A stretch of 64,000 bases of DNA from Siphonodentalium dalli (GCA_032622095.1 CP136063.1:66601897-66665896), one strand, 5' to 3'. Counted from the stretch's first letter, positions 1 to 12,635 are shown. The notes: generated by a model not told the origin, from the letters alone. Program-made: numbers and translations.

Positions 1-503
1 CTCCTGTCCGGAAATGCTTCAATCGATTAATATTCATTTTATTTTAATATTTTCTGGTCTAAAAAGGTGTGGTTGTCTAGCTAACGAACAATAGCAGTTA
101 CTGTTAACAGAGACCAGATATTTTATTGTGTATTTTTGATTTTTGGTCACAAATAAACATTAATTATACTCATTATCGCTCATAACTATGGAATAAAACA
201 AGACAATCAATCAATCTGGGGCACTTGACATTGGTCCATAGCTATATGAACATCCTAATGCTCTCTGTCGATATATGGTATCACCCAAATGATCTGTTCT
301 AAAAATAGACCAATAAAGTGTCCCAATAAATCATCTAATTTCATAATAAAATATTGAAAAATTAAAAAAAATGAAATTAAAAAATTAAAAAGGCACTCAT
401 TCATTAAAAAACAAAAAAATTAATTAAAAAAATTAATTAAAAAATTGAAAAATTGTCATGTTTCTGACGATTGCCGTCAGTGGCGGGCGGGCTAACCTGC
501 TAG
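1..503 (+). mobile_element. possible Helitron 3' end in AT-rich sequence
   Basis: Bases 1-350 show nothing I recognise. Bases 355-455 are A-rich low-complexity sequence. At about 471-488 a short hairpin (TGACG, loop ATTGC, CGTCA) is followed by GC-rich sequence and CTAG at 500-503, then T. A hairpin shortly before a terminal CTAG with a T on the host side is the Helitron 3' signature, and the same CCTGCTAG/T ending occurs in the better supported Helitron at 29249. The 5' end is not visible and no Rep/helicase reading frame is present. Confidence 0.4.
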
Positions 504-789
504 TATTAATATAAAACAAAGACAGTTCCTTAAAACATGTTGTCATGCACAAATTTTGACAGAGCTGGTACAATTTTCATATCGCAGAATGTGAGGCCGA
601 AAGTTCCGAAAGAAGTTGGGTAGAGTCCAGGTTGTTTATGGAGGGTATGAAACGTGAACTGACACAATGGTTCCTTAAAACATGTACATGACGATGTAGT
701 CCTTCCTCATCACGGACATCAATAACTTAAACTACTTCGAGCTCAACTTTCAATTTGAGATAACTTGAATAATACATATAGTTGTAACT

Positions 790-1075
790 TGTTACATATA
801 GGCCTAAATTACTCACTAATTAAATATATACGATTGCGTCTGTCCTCAAATAGGTTGCATCAGTCTGTAATCTGATCGAATCTCTGAGCTTATTAGTCAT
901 GAATGTTGTGCGTAACTTGCGAAAGCGGAACTTCCCTTTGTTTTTGTTGCAAACTGAAACAGGAAATTTTCTAGTCTGGGAAAACCAGTGGCTATATATA
1001 GAATAATAATTTGGGAAATCCAATAAAAATGTTTCTAATTTTAGAATTAGGTCTTTTCTGAGAAATGTGAAGACG
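790..1075 (-). repeat. dispersed repeat, inverted relative to 34145-34380
   Basis: This stretch is the diverged reverse complement of 34145-34380. Shared blocks include the ACTCACTAATTAAATATATA segment near 812, the CAGGAAATTTTC segment near 959 and the TTTCTAATTTTAGA segment near 1031. It is non-coding. The small frames across it are chance frames. Confidence 0.6.
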
Positions 1076-1426
1076 AATGTGACAACATGTAATCCAATTC
1101 CGCACGACTGCGCGTGAAAGGAGTAAACCACGCCCATGCGCCTTTGTGTCTTTCTTTAGGGCATTTGCGCAATGCTCTTTCGAGCTGTCAATCACACTAA
1201 CCCGCCGTGCTCCTTTGTGGTATATGAGGCAAATTACATAATTATACAAGAGTAACCTGAAGATGAAATATTTCGATTGAGGTGACGTTTACACATAGCC
1301 GGTGAAGCCGTTACCCGGCGAACCCGTTAGCCGGCGAAGGTTGGGCAGAGTGTTTACACATCGCCGGCGAAGATACGCATATATTAATGTGTCTCCTTTA
1401 CTTGTTAATAGTTTTCGTTTTATTAC

Positions 1427-1990
1427 GCCACCTAGTGTGGTGTTTCTAGCTTTTGGTTTTTTGATATCGCGTGGTGTACAGGGCGAATGTATTCTTGGAG
1501 ATTGTTTGTACCTTACTTAATCATACCGATAGAATCACGTAGATGCCGAAATTGTAAAGTTAACGCCAGCGGTGTATAATACGTTTATGAAAATATGATA
1601 ACTCCTATCGATAGAGTCAGGACAGGCTCAAATTGTAAACTTAAAGTCACCGGTGTAATAATATGTTGTTGAAAATATAAATAATCTGATAGCCTGAAAT
1701 ATTGTATAACCTATTGGGAGCCCCTGAAAATATTGTATAACCTATTGGGAGCCCCCTGGTGTAGTGAACTGAATTGTGGGTAATTTATGGAGATTGTTTG
1801 TACCTTACTGAATCGTACCGATAGAATAACGTAGATGCCGAAATTGTAAAGTTAACGCCACCGGTGTATAATATGTTTATGATAAATCGTATCGATAGAG
1901 TGAGGACAGGCTCAAATTGTAAACTTAAAGTCACCGATGTAATTACGCCACCTGTGGTGTATCTATAGCTGCTGAGATTTTGATATTGCG
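1427..1990 (+). repeat. CGCCAC-end repeat family, two partial units
   Basis: Two units start with TTACGCCACC (at about 1422 and 1944), each followed by a GTGGTGT segment and a GGGCGAATGTATTCTTG segment. The same family occurs in the opposite orientation at 22740-23310 and 24300-24682, and as a fragment near 32670-32690. Every terminus reads TA followed by CGCCAC, which suggests a TA target. The body repeats the phrase TTGTAAAGTTAACGCCA with diverged internal copies. Confidence 0.6.
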
Positions 1991-2009
1991 TGGTGGACAG
2001 GGCGAATGT

Positions 2010-3640
2010 ATTCTTGTGGGGCTTTTATTTATAGAGTTGGAAATTCCGTTTATTTAAAAGTCGGAACTACGCGACCAGTAGGCCAAGTCCAGTAAAACGG
2101 TTCGTTATAGGTGCTGGTTGTTATTGTTATTTTAACGGAATTCTGAGTTGGTCATTCGCGAAACCAATATATTTTATATTCTATAATTAAAACCGTGGGT
2201 ATATAATATATGATCCTCTTTATGGATATTGTAGGAAGGTAAATTTAGCTAAAGCGATGGGATATCTTGCAAGACAACACATTTCGGTGTGCGCTATAAC
2301 AGCTCAATGTTTAAGGTGTTACACAACGTCTGATAAAAAGAGTTCTATCTGGAATATTCACACTATTTTTTCAGAGAACATGCATAAACATAGTCCTATC
2401 GGACTATCGTAAAGTAGTTCCGTTTAATTCGGGATTAATTAACCCTCAGACTGCCGAAACTGCCGACAATAAATTCGCTTGTTCGTGTCCCCCGAAAATC
2501 AAACTTGCCTGTTTAGAGGTCCCATTTTCGTGGCTAATGGTGATAGAATCACAATTTTTCAGTCAAGTTCATGGATAAATTACATTACACTTAATCGGCT
2601 TATGTCCGCGGCCATAAACCTGCGTTTTGATAACAATTTATTTGAGACAAATTGTTGCGCGGGTATCAGTCGGCGCTTATCGGTTGAAGTTATTATAATC
2701 GTGCAGCCTGCACGTGTTCAAATACAACAGGAAAAAAAATACTATGTCAAATAAATAACGTGATCAATGGACAGACAAGTTTCATTTCCGTGGGACACGA
2801 AAAAGCGAATTTAATGTCGTCAGTCTCGGCAGTCTGAGGGTTTTAATTAATCTCCTTTACGATATTCCGATAGGACTATGTTTACTCTATGTTCTCTGAA
2901 AAAAAATGGTGTGAATATTCCCGATAGAACTATTTTTATCAGACGTTTTGTAACACATTAAAACATTGAGCAGTTAGCGCAATTTTCTGAAATTTCGGAC
3001 TATTTCGACTATAAAAATACGATGAGCAACTGAAAATGTTTTTCAACATTCTGGAAGGGGTATATGTCCATGGTATATATGTTTAAAATTTCACGCATAA
3101 ACTATGACAGATAACAAAGTTATAATTAGTTTTATAGGCCCACCATAAATCCCCTATAATAAACGCATGCCTCCGTAAGCACATGGCTTTGCTGTGGATA
3201 CTTTCGTTCCCAGCATGCATCATTCTCGCTATCTGTAAAATGTCTATGAACAATGGCTGTGCCATGCACTCTTAGCTTTGATCCGCATTTAGAAGCATTC
3301 TGGTGTGGCGAATGAGAAACCTGCAGTAATTTATAAGCCGTAGTTCATTGTAATAATTTGAAGAATTACTTGCATGTCTTAACGGAATTCTGAGGCGGTC
3401 CATTCATGTAACCAATATATTTTATATTATGATTTATATTTATGGCTAATAATATGATCTTGGTGGCGTTACCATTTCTGACTATGGTTTTCTTGGTTCT
3501 CACTGAACTGCAATATGATATTGCTGTACACCTGTAAACATCTAGCCGCTTCCTGTTAGAGATATGGTTGGGCAGTATAGTGAAATGAAACTTTTTAGAA
3601 ATGGAAATGCCGAAATTATTAATATCCAACTCAAACTTTC
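2010..3640 (+). repeat. dispersed repeat, first copy (second at 29650-30600)
   Basis: Matching blocks in the same order link this stretch to 29650-30600: the ACGCGACC/GGCC segment near 2060, CAAGACAACACATTTCG near 2268, GAACAATGGCTG near 3247, AACCTGCAGTAAT near 3319, and a segment ending GGTGGCGTTACCATTTCTGA near 3458. The last block also occurs reverse-complemented at 17359 and 19531. The copy is interrupted by the foldback at 2290-2982. There is no credible coding frame. Confidence 0.55.
2290..2982. mobile_element. foldback element, arms about 200 bp
   Basis: The left arm (about 2290-2525) and right arm (about 2775-2982) are diverged reverse complements. Paired landmarks are CAGCTCAATG/CATTGAGCAG, AACGTCTGATAAAA/TTTTATCAGACGTT, ATAGTCCTATCGG/CCGATAGGACTAT and CCCTCAGACTGCCGA/TCGGCAGTCTGAGGG. 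The central 250 bp is single-copy in this window. A 91-residue frame at 2479-2754 spans arm and loop and looks incidental. The second copy of the surrounding repeat near 29900 lacks this foldback, so it is a later insertion. Confidence 0.7.
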
Positions 3641-3969
3641 AGGTATTGCTATTGGTAATTTTATAGATATTTAAAAAACATTGTTAATGGTTTGTTTGGG
3701 TTCACATACAGCCTGTGAAGTGAGTGTCGCACCAAAAGCATGGCCATTGTCAGTTTTGAAATCTTTTCGTCGCATACATCTACAAATTGGTGTCTAATCA
3801 TTCGGATTGGACTTTATATTATATATATAAGTTTCAACATCGCGAATCAAATGTGACACATTTTCCGTTTGCACATTATACAATAAAATATGTTTTTCAT
3901 TTTACTCGGGCGTTCACCATGTCCATGTATATAGGGCCGTGGCGATGGGGTGTCTCATCCCAACTTTAA

Positions 3970-4945
3970 TCAAAATATTCAAAAGCTGGAAATTTCATAC
4001 CTGACACGGCAATAGTTGGACATTTGACATCAGCAATATGTTTAAATTGTTCTCGTAGTTTTATTTTCAACAATTTGTTATTGGTGATTTCTTTAGGCAA
4101 CATTTGCTTATTTTTTTACCAAATTGTTGGACTGAAATGACCATCAGTTGGAAATGATCCAACCTTATTAGAGTTGCGTCAAGTTTGGAAAATGTCCAAC
4201 AATTGGAAATCTTACGGCTGGATGCTTGGATTTTGCAATTTTCAGGGTTCAGATTAAAAAAAATTCTCACACCTGGCCATAACCACGGTCGGTCGATAAA
4301 TTCCAAAGATGAACAGTCCCACACCTCCAAATCAGGCCCTCTAGACCCGTCCCTGTGTAAATATGTCCACGGCGCACTCAGATTTAGATTATTGAACTAA
4401 TTGTCCATTAAGTTTGAATCCACAGAAACGTGCCATCCCATTTCTTCCATATATATATGGACATACATGTACATGAATTAATTCCCTCGAATGCGCAACA
4501 AATGTACCATGCACATACAGAGTACGTGTACCATCATCGGTTAGTATTTATAATAATAGCTTATAACCAAGGTGCGTGACCACCGACCTGACAGCTGATT
4601 AGAGACAATCAAACTGGCACACTGACCAATATATACACAGGTTTAAAGCGGGCCGGTCTATCAGCGATTGCACAATAATATTGTTCGAGTTAATTGTTGA
4701 AAGGAAATCACCCATGACGGCATGACCCCAGATAAACATCTAACTTAAACGCAGAGCGAATTAGAATCCATACGACAATCAGGTGCTTGTACTAAATCAT
4801 TTTATCCAAAAGTTGAAAACCGTATAGCTGAGTATCCGGATAGCCGTAATTCTTATCCGGCGAAGTATAAACACTCTATTGTTATCGCTGCCGGCTAAAG
4901 CGAATGCGATCTTCGCCGGGTAATGTATAAACACCCCCTGAGTGC
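3970..4945. other. non-coding, no recognised gene
   Basis: AT-rich sequence with related phrases ('TTGGAAATG..CCAAC') near 4140-4210 that resemble the 11640-11700 and 16680-16740 segments of another repeat. The right end of the composite block is at about 4830-4943. I see no exon-like frame. Confidence 0.4.
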
Positions 4946-5744
4946 CATTATACACACGTATAAGAAAACGAGAATATATCCAGTTGATAAAGTTTTTTCT
5001 TGTTATGAAAAGAGACGTCGTGCAATATGCTCATTATGTTGATATCCTATAGCACCGACCAATCACCGAACATGAGTTAGTCTGTCCGTCGGTTTGTTTG
5101 CGATTTTTTTCAACCAAATTGGGTGTGATGACTCGGGGTACCCTGGCGGATCTTATATATAATGGTGTTCGATATTCAAAATCTTGATTTAAAAACAAAT
5201 TAATTTATAAAAAATATATACGTTTTGTTAATTTGAGCAAGGAGTTCAATCTAAGATAAAAAATCTCACACAGTGGCTGCAGGCCGAAGTCAGACCGAAG
5301 TTACTCACTCGGGGTGTTGTAACATTTATCATACAAATTCGTCATTTAGTCGAATGTACGCTATATATAGAGTTTTGTTCTTTTTGTTAACAATTTTAGC
5401 GGTTCCAGCAGACGAAGAGCGGGTCTCAAACTAGAACGATCTTGTTAGTGCTGCCATACAGGGCCTTGCGTTTTAAACATATATATCGTGGTAACGTATC
5501 AGATCGTAAGAATCGTGTGCGCTATTACATGTATCTACCGACGGACAGTTGCATGCTTCACATGATCCCCGGATGTTTCCGTTGTGTCAAAACTGTTTAA
5601 GATCATTTATATGTGGAAACATTCAGGTTAGGGCAGAAAGGCGCCTATACATTTTAACTTTACATATTGTCATGCGCACCATGCATAAGGTGGGGTATAC
5701 AATTTAATTTAATTGTTTATGTAACCATTGGGCCAACGACCGAT
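4945..5744. other. no recognised feature
   Basis: No long reading frame, splice-bounded exon or repeat family that I could match elsewhere in the window. Confidence 0.4.
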
Positions 5745-8035
5745 AGTCCTGTCGATAAAAGGTTTGACCTAGAATAAATTCGGACTAAGTTGGTTTGTAT
5801 ATCATTTTGAAGAGGAATATATATCCTCTATTACATATCTAAAATCCGCTTTGAGAATTTTTTGTAATTCAAGATGGCGTCCAAGATGATTGCCATTTTC
5901 CGTTAAGTCAGTTTGATCCAATTATATTGTCAAATTGTGATAAATTTTGTCATATATACACATGTATACATTTTTGAGAATCTAAGACATAACCGCACCT
6001 TTATGTGCCAAAATTGGAACTCCTCGACCAATATGGCCGCCAAAATGGCGGCTGGAAGTGAATTTATTTTGCGTTTTTTACTAATATCTTTAAGAATGGT
6101 TTCTGCTGATTGGAACTGATTGAGAATTGTGACATTATTTTGTATTTATCATGTTAACTGACAATTGGAGCAATGACATATGCAATTCGTGGGGTTCCGG
6201 CCCCCTCCTATCACTCAAAAATTCGATTTTCAGAATGCGGTATAATATATCACAAAATATCACCTTTGGGATTCTAGTCATATTTCATCAAGAAATTGGA
6301 AGAACTGTGCAATGTAAGTGATGCGTTCTATTTTTTATGGATATTGCAACTCAACGGCACCAAAACTGTCACTTTGGCTCAACATGGCTGCCAAAAATGA
6401 CGGCCAAAAAAGATAACTATTACACCGGCGTGCCATGCAAACGTTGTAGTTGATGAAAAAAAGTTACTATTCTCTCTTATATACATCGAGTACTAAGATT
6501 TCTGATGCACCTTGATTAATTTTTACTATTTTAACCATAATTATTCGAATTTTTCTGTCACAAACTTGACCCAAAAATCATGTTCAGGTTTGAACAATTT
6601 TATGTCTTTGGTATCAAAGGTGCATATTGTTTTTATGAGTTAAAGTGTTTTGTCACATTTATTCCGAACATTATTCTCGGCTGTTCCTAAAAGGTAGCAA
6701 ATTTTGAATCACTTGCTTATTAAACATGCTACCTAATGAACTAAATGTTCTATTCTGGTTGTCCCGGTACCTTATGAGGCATAACAAATTAATTTTAAGG
6801 GATGCAGTCGGGGAGGGGGTCTGCCAACAAATTAAATACACAGGGCTGCAAATAAAAATTCCAAAAGAAGTTTTCGGCAAAATCCATACTGCATCCCTTA
6901 AAATGATTTGTCATGCCTCATAAGGTACTGCGACAACCAGGATATAATATATAGTTGTCAGTTGACTGAGTAGCATGTTTAATAACCAAGTGAGTAACAA
7001 TTTGCTACTTTTTCGTAACAGAAGAGAATAATGTTCAGAATATATGTGATAATCAACTTTTTATCAAATTTGGTTTCCATTTTGCAAGCCATCCTCAGTT
7101 ATTTGTCTAAAATACCACAGTGGACACATTTAAGACAGATAAATAAAAAGCACCTTTGATACCAAAGATAGTTCCGTTTTACTTGAAAAAAATGGTCCAA
7201 AGCTGAAACGTTATTTTGTTGCCAATTATTGTGATAGAAAAATCCCACAATTCTGGTAATTTCGGTGGTTAAAATAGTAAAAATTAATCAAGGTGCATAA
7301 GAAGTAATCAATGTATATAAGACAGAATAGTTCATAATTTTATTCATTTACCTCAACTTATAAACAGTTGCATGGCATGCTGGTGAGATATTTATCATTC
7401 TTCATATTTTGGAGGCCATTTTGGCAGTCATTTTGAGCCAAAGTGACAGTTCTTCCCATTTCCTGATGAAATATGACTAGAATCCCAATGCTGATTTTTT
7501 TGTGAAATGTTACACGGCGTTCTGTAAAATCGAATTTTTGAATGATCTGAAGGGGCTGAGACCCAATGAAGACCCAATGAATGGCACATTTCATTGCTCC
7601 AATGGTCAGTTAACATGCTAAATACAAAATAAAGTCATAATTCTCAACCGGTTTCAAACAGAAGAAACTTATCTTAAAGATTTCAGTAAAAAGGTGTGAC
7701 ATTTTCCACTTCTGGCCGCCATTTTGGCGGCCATCTTGGGCGGGGAGTATTTTGGCATAAAAATGTGACGTTACGTCTTAGCTTCACAAAAATGTATACA
7801 TGTGTATATATAATTATGACAAGATTTATGACAAGATGACATTATAATTGCATCAAACTGACTTAACGGAAAATGATAGCCATCTTTGACACATCTTGAA
7901 TAACAAAAAATGCTCAAAGCGGATTTTGGATATGTTATAGAGGATATCTGCCTCTTCAAAATGGTATTAAAACCAACTTAATTAGTCCAAATTTATTCTA
8001 GGTTGACCCTAAAATTTGAGTTTATCGACCAGACT
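5745..8035. mobile_element. 2.3-kb long inverted repeat (foldback)
   Basis: The left arm (about 5745-6985) and right arm (about 6960-8035) are diverged reverse complements over roughly 1.1 kb each. Paired landmarks: outer GTCGATAAAAGG/GAGTTTATCGAC, AATAAATTCGGACTAA/TTAGTCCAAATTTATT, TACACATGTATACATTTTT/AAAAATGTATACATGTGTA, TGGCCGCCAAAATGGCGGC near 6032 and its counterpart near 7711, and inner TTAAACATGCTACC/GTAGCATGTTTAATAA around the centre. Short frames across the arms have no family features. This is either a large foldback transposon or an inverted duplication of one. Confidence 0.8.
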
Positions 8036-9699
8036 ATGATTACAACATAACTGGACACTATAATGCCGACATAATATTGATGTACATGTAGTCCCATATA
8101 ACGATTAACCCGTGTTCTTAGACAATGTTGCGACAAATTACCTGAAACTTTATCAGATTAAGTTGCCAATGTGTGAATGTAGCATTAAGATGAGCTGACA
8201 CATACTCACTGTTACTTTTGAATGTCAGATATATCCCAAGATGTTTTGCTAATATAGCGTAAGCACACACCGATCACTAACAATCAGTCATTTACAATGT
8301 ACCTACGCAAATTCGTATATAGTAGTTCTCAGAAATTGACACTGGGGGATTTCTGACGATTGCTTATTTATGGCCAATTGCTAAGTATACAAACTGTAAT
8401 GTAGAAATATCCCTATGGATGCAATGATAAGACTCGTGTAGTCTAACCGCCAACAACTTGAAAGAAATGCAAATACCATAAAAAGTCAGTGGTTCATAAA
8501 CAGTATGACCTTTCTATTGGGGTTGTGCTTAACAAATAACAATAAAATTCCCACCATAAACTTATCAGGGGCGGCGGAAGATCAGAACAAGTGGGGGTCG
8601 AAAAGTTTTGGGGGGATCAGCGGGAGGAGATAACTTTTTTCCGGGGTGGGGATCGTGGATATCGTGGGGTCGCTTCGGTATAGTTCAGTAGCGGTACATG
8701 TTCATTCGGTTTGTGTTCTAAACGGAAACGTCTGTCGTGTAACACATACTAATATGATCAAGCCCCGTAATCCGTGTAGGGACATCTATGTTTTGAGATA
8801 CTTACCAATTTTTTTAGCGTGCGCCGCGTGTATACTGTTCGGAAAAAATTTGATAGCCGTGGTTCCATGGGCATTTTATTTATAGATAATTGGTTTTTCC
8901 GGTGTAAAAGTCGAACTGCGCGACCAGGAGGCCGAGTCCGGTAAAAGGTGTAGTTGGGAATTTCAATTTCGTTTATTGTCCTTTACATTATTAAGTCTAT
9001 AATGTTGATTTTTGGTTTGTGACAAGCTATGATGTCAATTACCAATAAAAGAAATTTAAAAGATAATTTATAAGTCTTATATTTCAACTTTTATAGATAT
9101 GTTTCGTTCTGCAGCCCACTGACATTTTCTTGTATACACATTAGTCCAGGAGATATTGGTCGACCTCTGCACCCCCCCCCCCAGGACTCAACTTCACCCC
9201 ACTAATTTTCTTCCTTAAGGTATCCTCTAATTTTTTTCACTTGTTAACAAGAAAAAAAAGTGGCCGCAGAGACTCCAGACAAGATGGCGTCCATCATGGC
9301 GGCCATTTTTTTTAAATGCACCATGTCTCTTTGATCGCCGTTATAGTAAAGATGATATCACATGCGGTCTTGTTTTCTGCTCGATTCGTTATGCTAATAT
9401 ACAACTCTTACAAATTAGCCAAAAATCCGACACCAGAATCCAATATGGCGGCCAAGATGGCCGCCGAAATGTGAAAATATGCTATTTTTCTGACATGTTA
9501 CCACATTTCGTTTGTCTCTGTGGGAAAATGTTGGCATCTTTGCGTCATGTTATACATTTATCATACAGAAGAGTCATTTTCGACCACATGGGGACCATAA
9601 TATACATTATCATAGCGGGATATTTTTGTCCGATATCACGTTTTCCCAAATGCCGGTATAATAGGTCAAAGCCGAATCTACGTTAATAACGCGATGTAA
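8036..9699. other. intergenic, fragments of repeats
   Basis: Mostly unmatched sequence. Bases 8860-8960 match the start of the dispersed repeat at 2020-2110 and 29665-29750 (ATTGGTTTTTCCGG, CGCGACC, GGCCGAG phrases). A C-run lies near 9172-9182. Bases 9280-9470 carry AAGATGGCG / ATGGCGGCC phrases typical of several invertebrate repeat families. No gene is supported. Confidence 0.45.
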
Positions 9700-9701
9700 T
9701 A

Positions 9702-12635
9702 GCGAGTTTGCGATTTCAAACGGGTACGGGTACCGGTACGGGTACTGGTAGCTACCCGTACCGGTACACGTTTTGAAATCGCAAACTGTTTTACGGGTAG
9801 AATTAAGCATATCGACGGGTAGTGTATGGTGAGCCAATTGCAGCACAATATATATGATGTAGAGAAATTGTTATCCGCATTCGCTTTCTTGGCCGACGTT
9901 ATACTTGTTGTTATGGTTATACGATGGACATCTGCGTGGATAATGGATTGCATTAACCAGGGACGAGGCGAAAGTGGAAGGGGTTGGCGTCTTTCTTTGA
10001 CTCATTTTGGTAACATTTTCAATAATTAGCTTTCATAAGTAATTTCCCAGACCGTTCGAGTGTCGTCTAGAACAGATGGAATTTTCTGACTGAGAAAATA
10101 TGTTATGATAGCACAAATATACAATTACGCTAATTTAATAATCCAACCATTATTCGGTGTAAAATGTGTTGGTTTAGACCCAGGGTCCAAGAATGTCCTA
10201 CATGCATGCACTTTTAGTCAGATATAAGACCGAAATTGCCCCTTATATTAGTTGGGGAATATTTAGTCATATAACTGGTAATGGGTTGGAATCTTTCGAA
10301 GGGTCGGGCAAGGGAATATTCATCCCAAGAACTTGGATATTTGTCCGGGTCTAAACCCGGATGTATAGGTAGAACAAGAGCTACACTGGGCGTGCAAAAT
10401 ACCCCCTCTCTTGGGTCGGCGGAAACTGGTAAAAAAAAAGGGGAATAACTCTGGTAAAAATTGGCGGACGGAACTCAAATTTGAACTTGACCTGTGTTTT
10501 GGTGGGAGAAAGTAATATACCAAATTATCATTGAATCCGATAAGCTCTAGTAAAGTTATCAACCGGAAAAAAAATTTCAGGGATTTTCTAAGTCAAATTA
10601 CGTCAAATAAGGGGCATAACTCCGGTGAAAATTGGTGGACGGAACCCAAATTCGAACTTGAGCTGTCTTTTCTCCTAATAAACCCACATACCAAATTTGA
10701 TTGAAATCGGTTCACTCTAACTAACTCTGCCAGAACCCAAGTTCGAACTTGACCTGTGTTTTGGTGGGAGAAAGTAATATACCAATTTGGATTCATTCCG
10801 ATAAACTATATTAAAGTTATCATCCGGACAACAAATTTCAAGGATTTTCTAAGTCAAAAAACCTCAAATAAGGGGCATAATTCCGGTGAAAATTGGCGGG
10901 CGGAACCCAAATTCGAACTTGAACTTACTTTTCGGCTCATAAACCCACATACCAAATTTTATTGAATTTGGTTCACTCTAACTAAAGTTATCATCCGGAA
11001 ACCAGGTTAACGGACGGACGCCCGGACGGACAGACCAATACTATAATGCGGCCGTTTTTTTTCAAACGGGCGTATAAAAATCAAACTTGTTAAATATAAA
11101 GGGTGTTTAATGGTACACTATTCATTATATGGTTCGAATAAAGAGCGTTTGCTTCACGTCTATGCGAAACAAAGAAAACAGCTAAAAGTCGATCTGATGA
11201 CGGTAAGATTGTGCCGACTATGAGGTGTGTATATCAGTATTTGGTGTCACTATCGGCCACTACAATATACAACAGTCTTGGGGTTCAAATGCGCCATGTC
11301 CGTTCAAAAGTCAAATATCTATATTAAAATGAGAAATCAGTCACCACCACATAAGGTACAATAACTGAACGGTTGTATTCAATCGTGTAACACATTCACG
11401 GTGTACTTATGCACAAAGGGTCGATAGGGGACGTGGCGAGAGGGTGGGGTGTATCACCCCAACTTTTGTCAACAGTTGGATATTGCATATACCTAACACA
11501 CCAAAACATACGTTGAAATTATTCTGTCATTCAGTTTGATTTTCCAAAAATGTATTAGTGCGTTTTTTTTTTTTTTTTTTAGACCAACATTTGCAAATAT
11601 TCCTACTTTTGGTAGAAAAACATTCGGGCTATATGGTCAACAGCAGGTTGGAAATATCCAACAAATGTAAAGCTTGAGGAAAGTCAATAATTTATCAATT
11701 TTCATGTTCAGATTTCAAAACGTTCTCACACCTGACCGAACCATGATCGACCCGGTATGCCCTGGTCTAACCACATGCAGTGGCTCGTCAATACTGATCA
11801 TTGATTTGTGAAAAACAAACCAGGGCGTGAATTTGCCTGGTGTTAGACCACTAGATGTTATGACTTTGGAATTTCCAGGTTCATATCTACAAAACTGTTC
11901 TCGTACTGCATGGTCGGCAAGGTGGAACCCCCCATCACAGGACTTCTGCAACAAGACTACTGATCCATTTAGAACAGTCCACAATAATATTCAGGACAGT
12001 GAAGGATCAGTTGCATGGGGGGAATCAGAGCCCAACGGCGTGCACAATTTGAATTACGCACAAACCTCTGTTTGGTGTGGTTTAAGGGGGTGTATAGTTG
12101 GGAATTTGAAGGTGGACACACCTTCTCAACGCGGAGACCCCCTATAATTACGTCCCTGTGTCGAGACTGCGTATAGCACCGCCAACTCACTCTCTTAATC
12201 ATAACATGTCGAGAATCCCGGGGTTAGCCCCCCCCCCCCCAAATCACATTCCCAAAAAATAACATGTCATTACTTGAGTGAAGACAGTTGTCAGTAAACA
12301 AATCGGCGTTCCATAGTTATCTTAGTGTTAGAAGCCGCCTCGATACTTTGAACATAAAACATGGCTTACATGACAAATGTATCAATGAGATTTGGCAATT
12401 AAATCGTGCAATAAATAGATTAATGCATAGCTGACTGTTATTTCGTAGAACTAATGTACTTTTGAGTGAGAAAACTTTAGCGAAAGACTACCAGTCAACG
12501 GGATACATCTACCCGTTCCAAATCCCTATCGCTTTATGTGCTGCATTCAAAGTACGCAAATGACCGTGACGATTTTCACCGATCTACCAGGATCTACCGG
12601 TACCCGTACCCGTCCGACGGGTATCGCAAACTCGC
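9702..12635. mobile_element. element A, complete copy: GCGAGTTTGCGA inverted ends, TA flanks
   Basis: The left end at 9702 (GCGAGTTTGCGAT) and right end at 12635 (ATCGCAAACTCGC) are perfect terminal inverted repeats flanked by TA on both sides (9700-9701, 12636-12637). The subterminal regions hold GGTACCGGTACGGGTA-type palindromic repeats on both sides. There is no transposase-like frame, so the element is non-autonomous or decayed. A 0.7-kb nested insertion lies at about 10362-11085, absent from the second copy. The TA flank fits a Tc1/mariner-like or related mechanism, but the family is not identified. Confidence 0.75.
10362..11085. mobile_element. nested insertion with about 150-260-bp internal repeats
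   Basis: Element A copy 2 reads straight through the equivalent point (near 16110-16115), so this block is an insertion. It starts near a CACTGGGCGTGC segment and ends with TTTCAAACGGGCGTATAAAA. Internally it repeats a unit with phrases AATTGGCGGACGGAACCC, TTCGAACTTGA and AAAGTTATCATCCGG three or four times, followed by a CGGACGGACGCCCGGACGG purine/GC tract. The short frames inside it are repeat shadows. Confidence 0.65.

Larger units (their letters stand above)
1285..4943. mobile_element. composite block with GCCGGCGAA-rich inverted ends
   Basis: The left end (about 1285-1375) and right end (about 4830-4943) carry related motifs in opposite orientation: AGTGTTTACACATCGCCGGC on the left, and rightward copies ending in CTTCGCCGGGTAATGTATAA. 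Each end also contains internal GCCGGCGA repeats, a foldback-like arrangement. Inside lie copies of at least three other repeat families and a 0.7-kb foldback, but no transposase frame. I infer one old element with nested insertions. The ends may instead be two independent solo copies. Confidence 0.45.
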
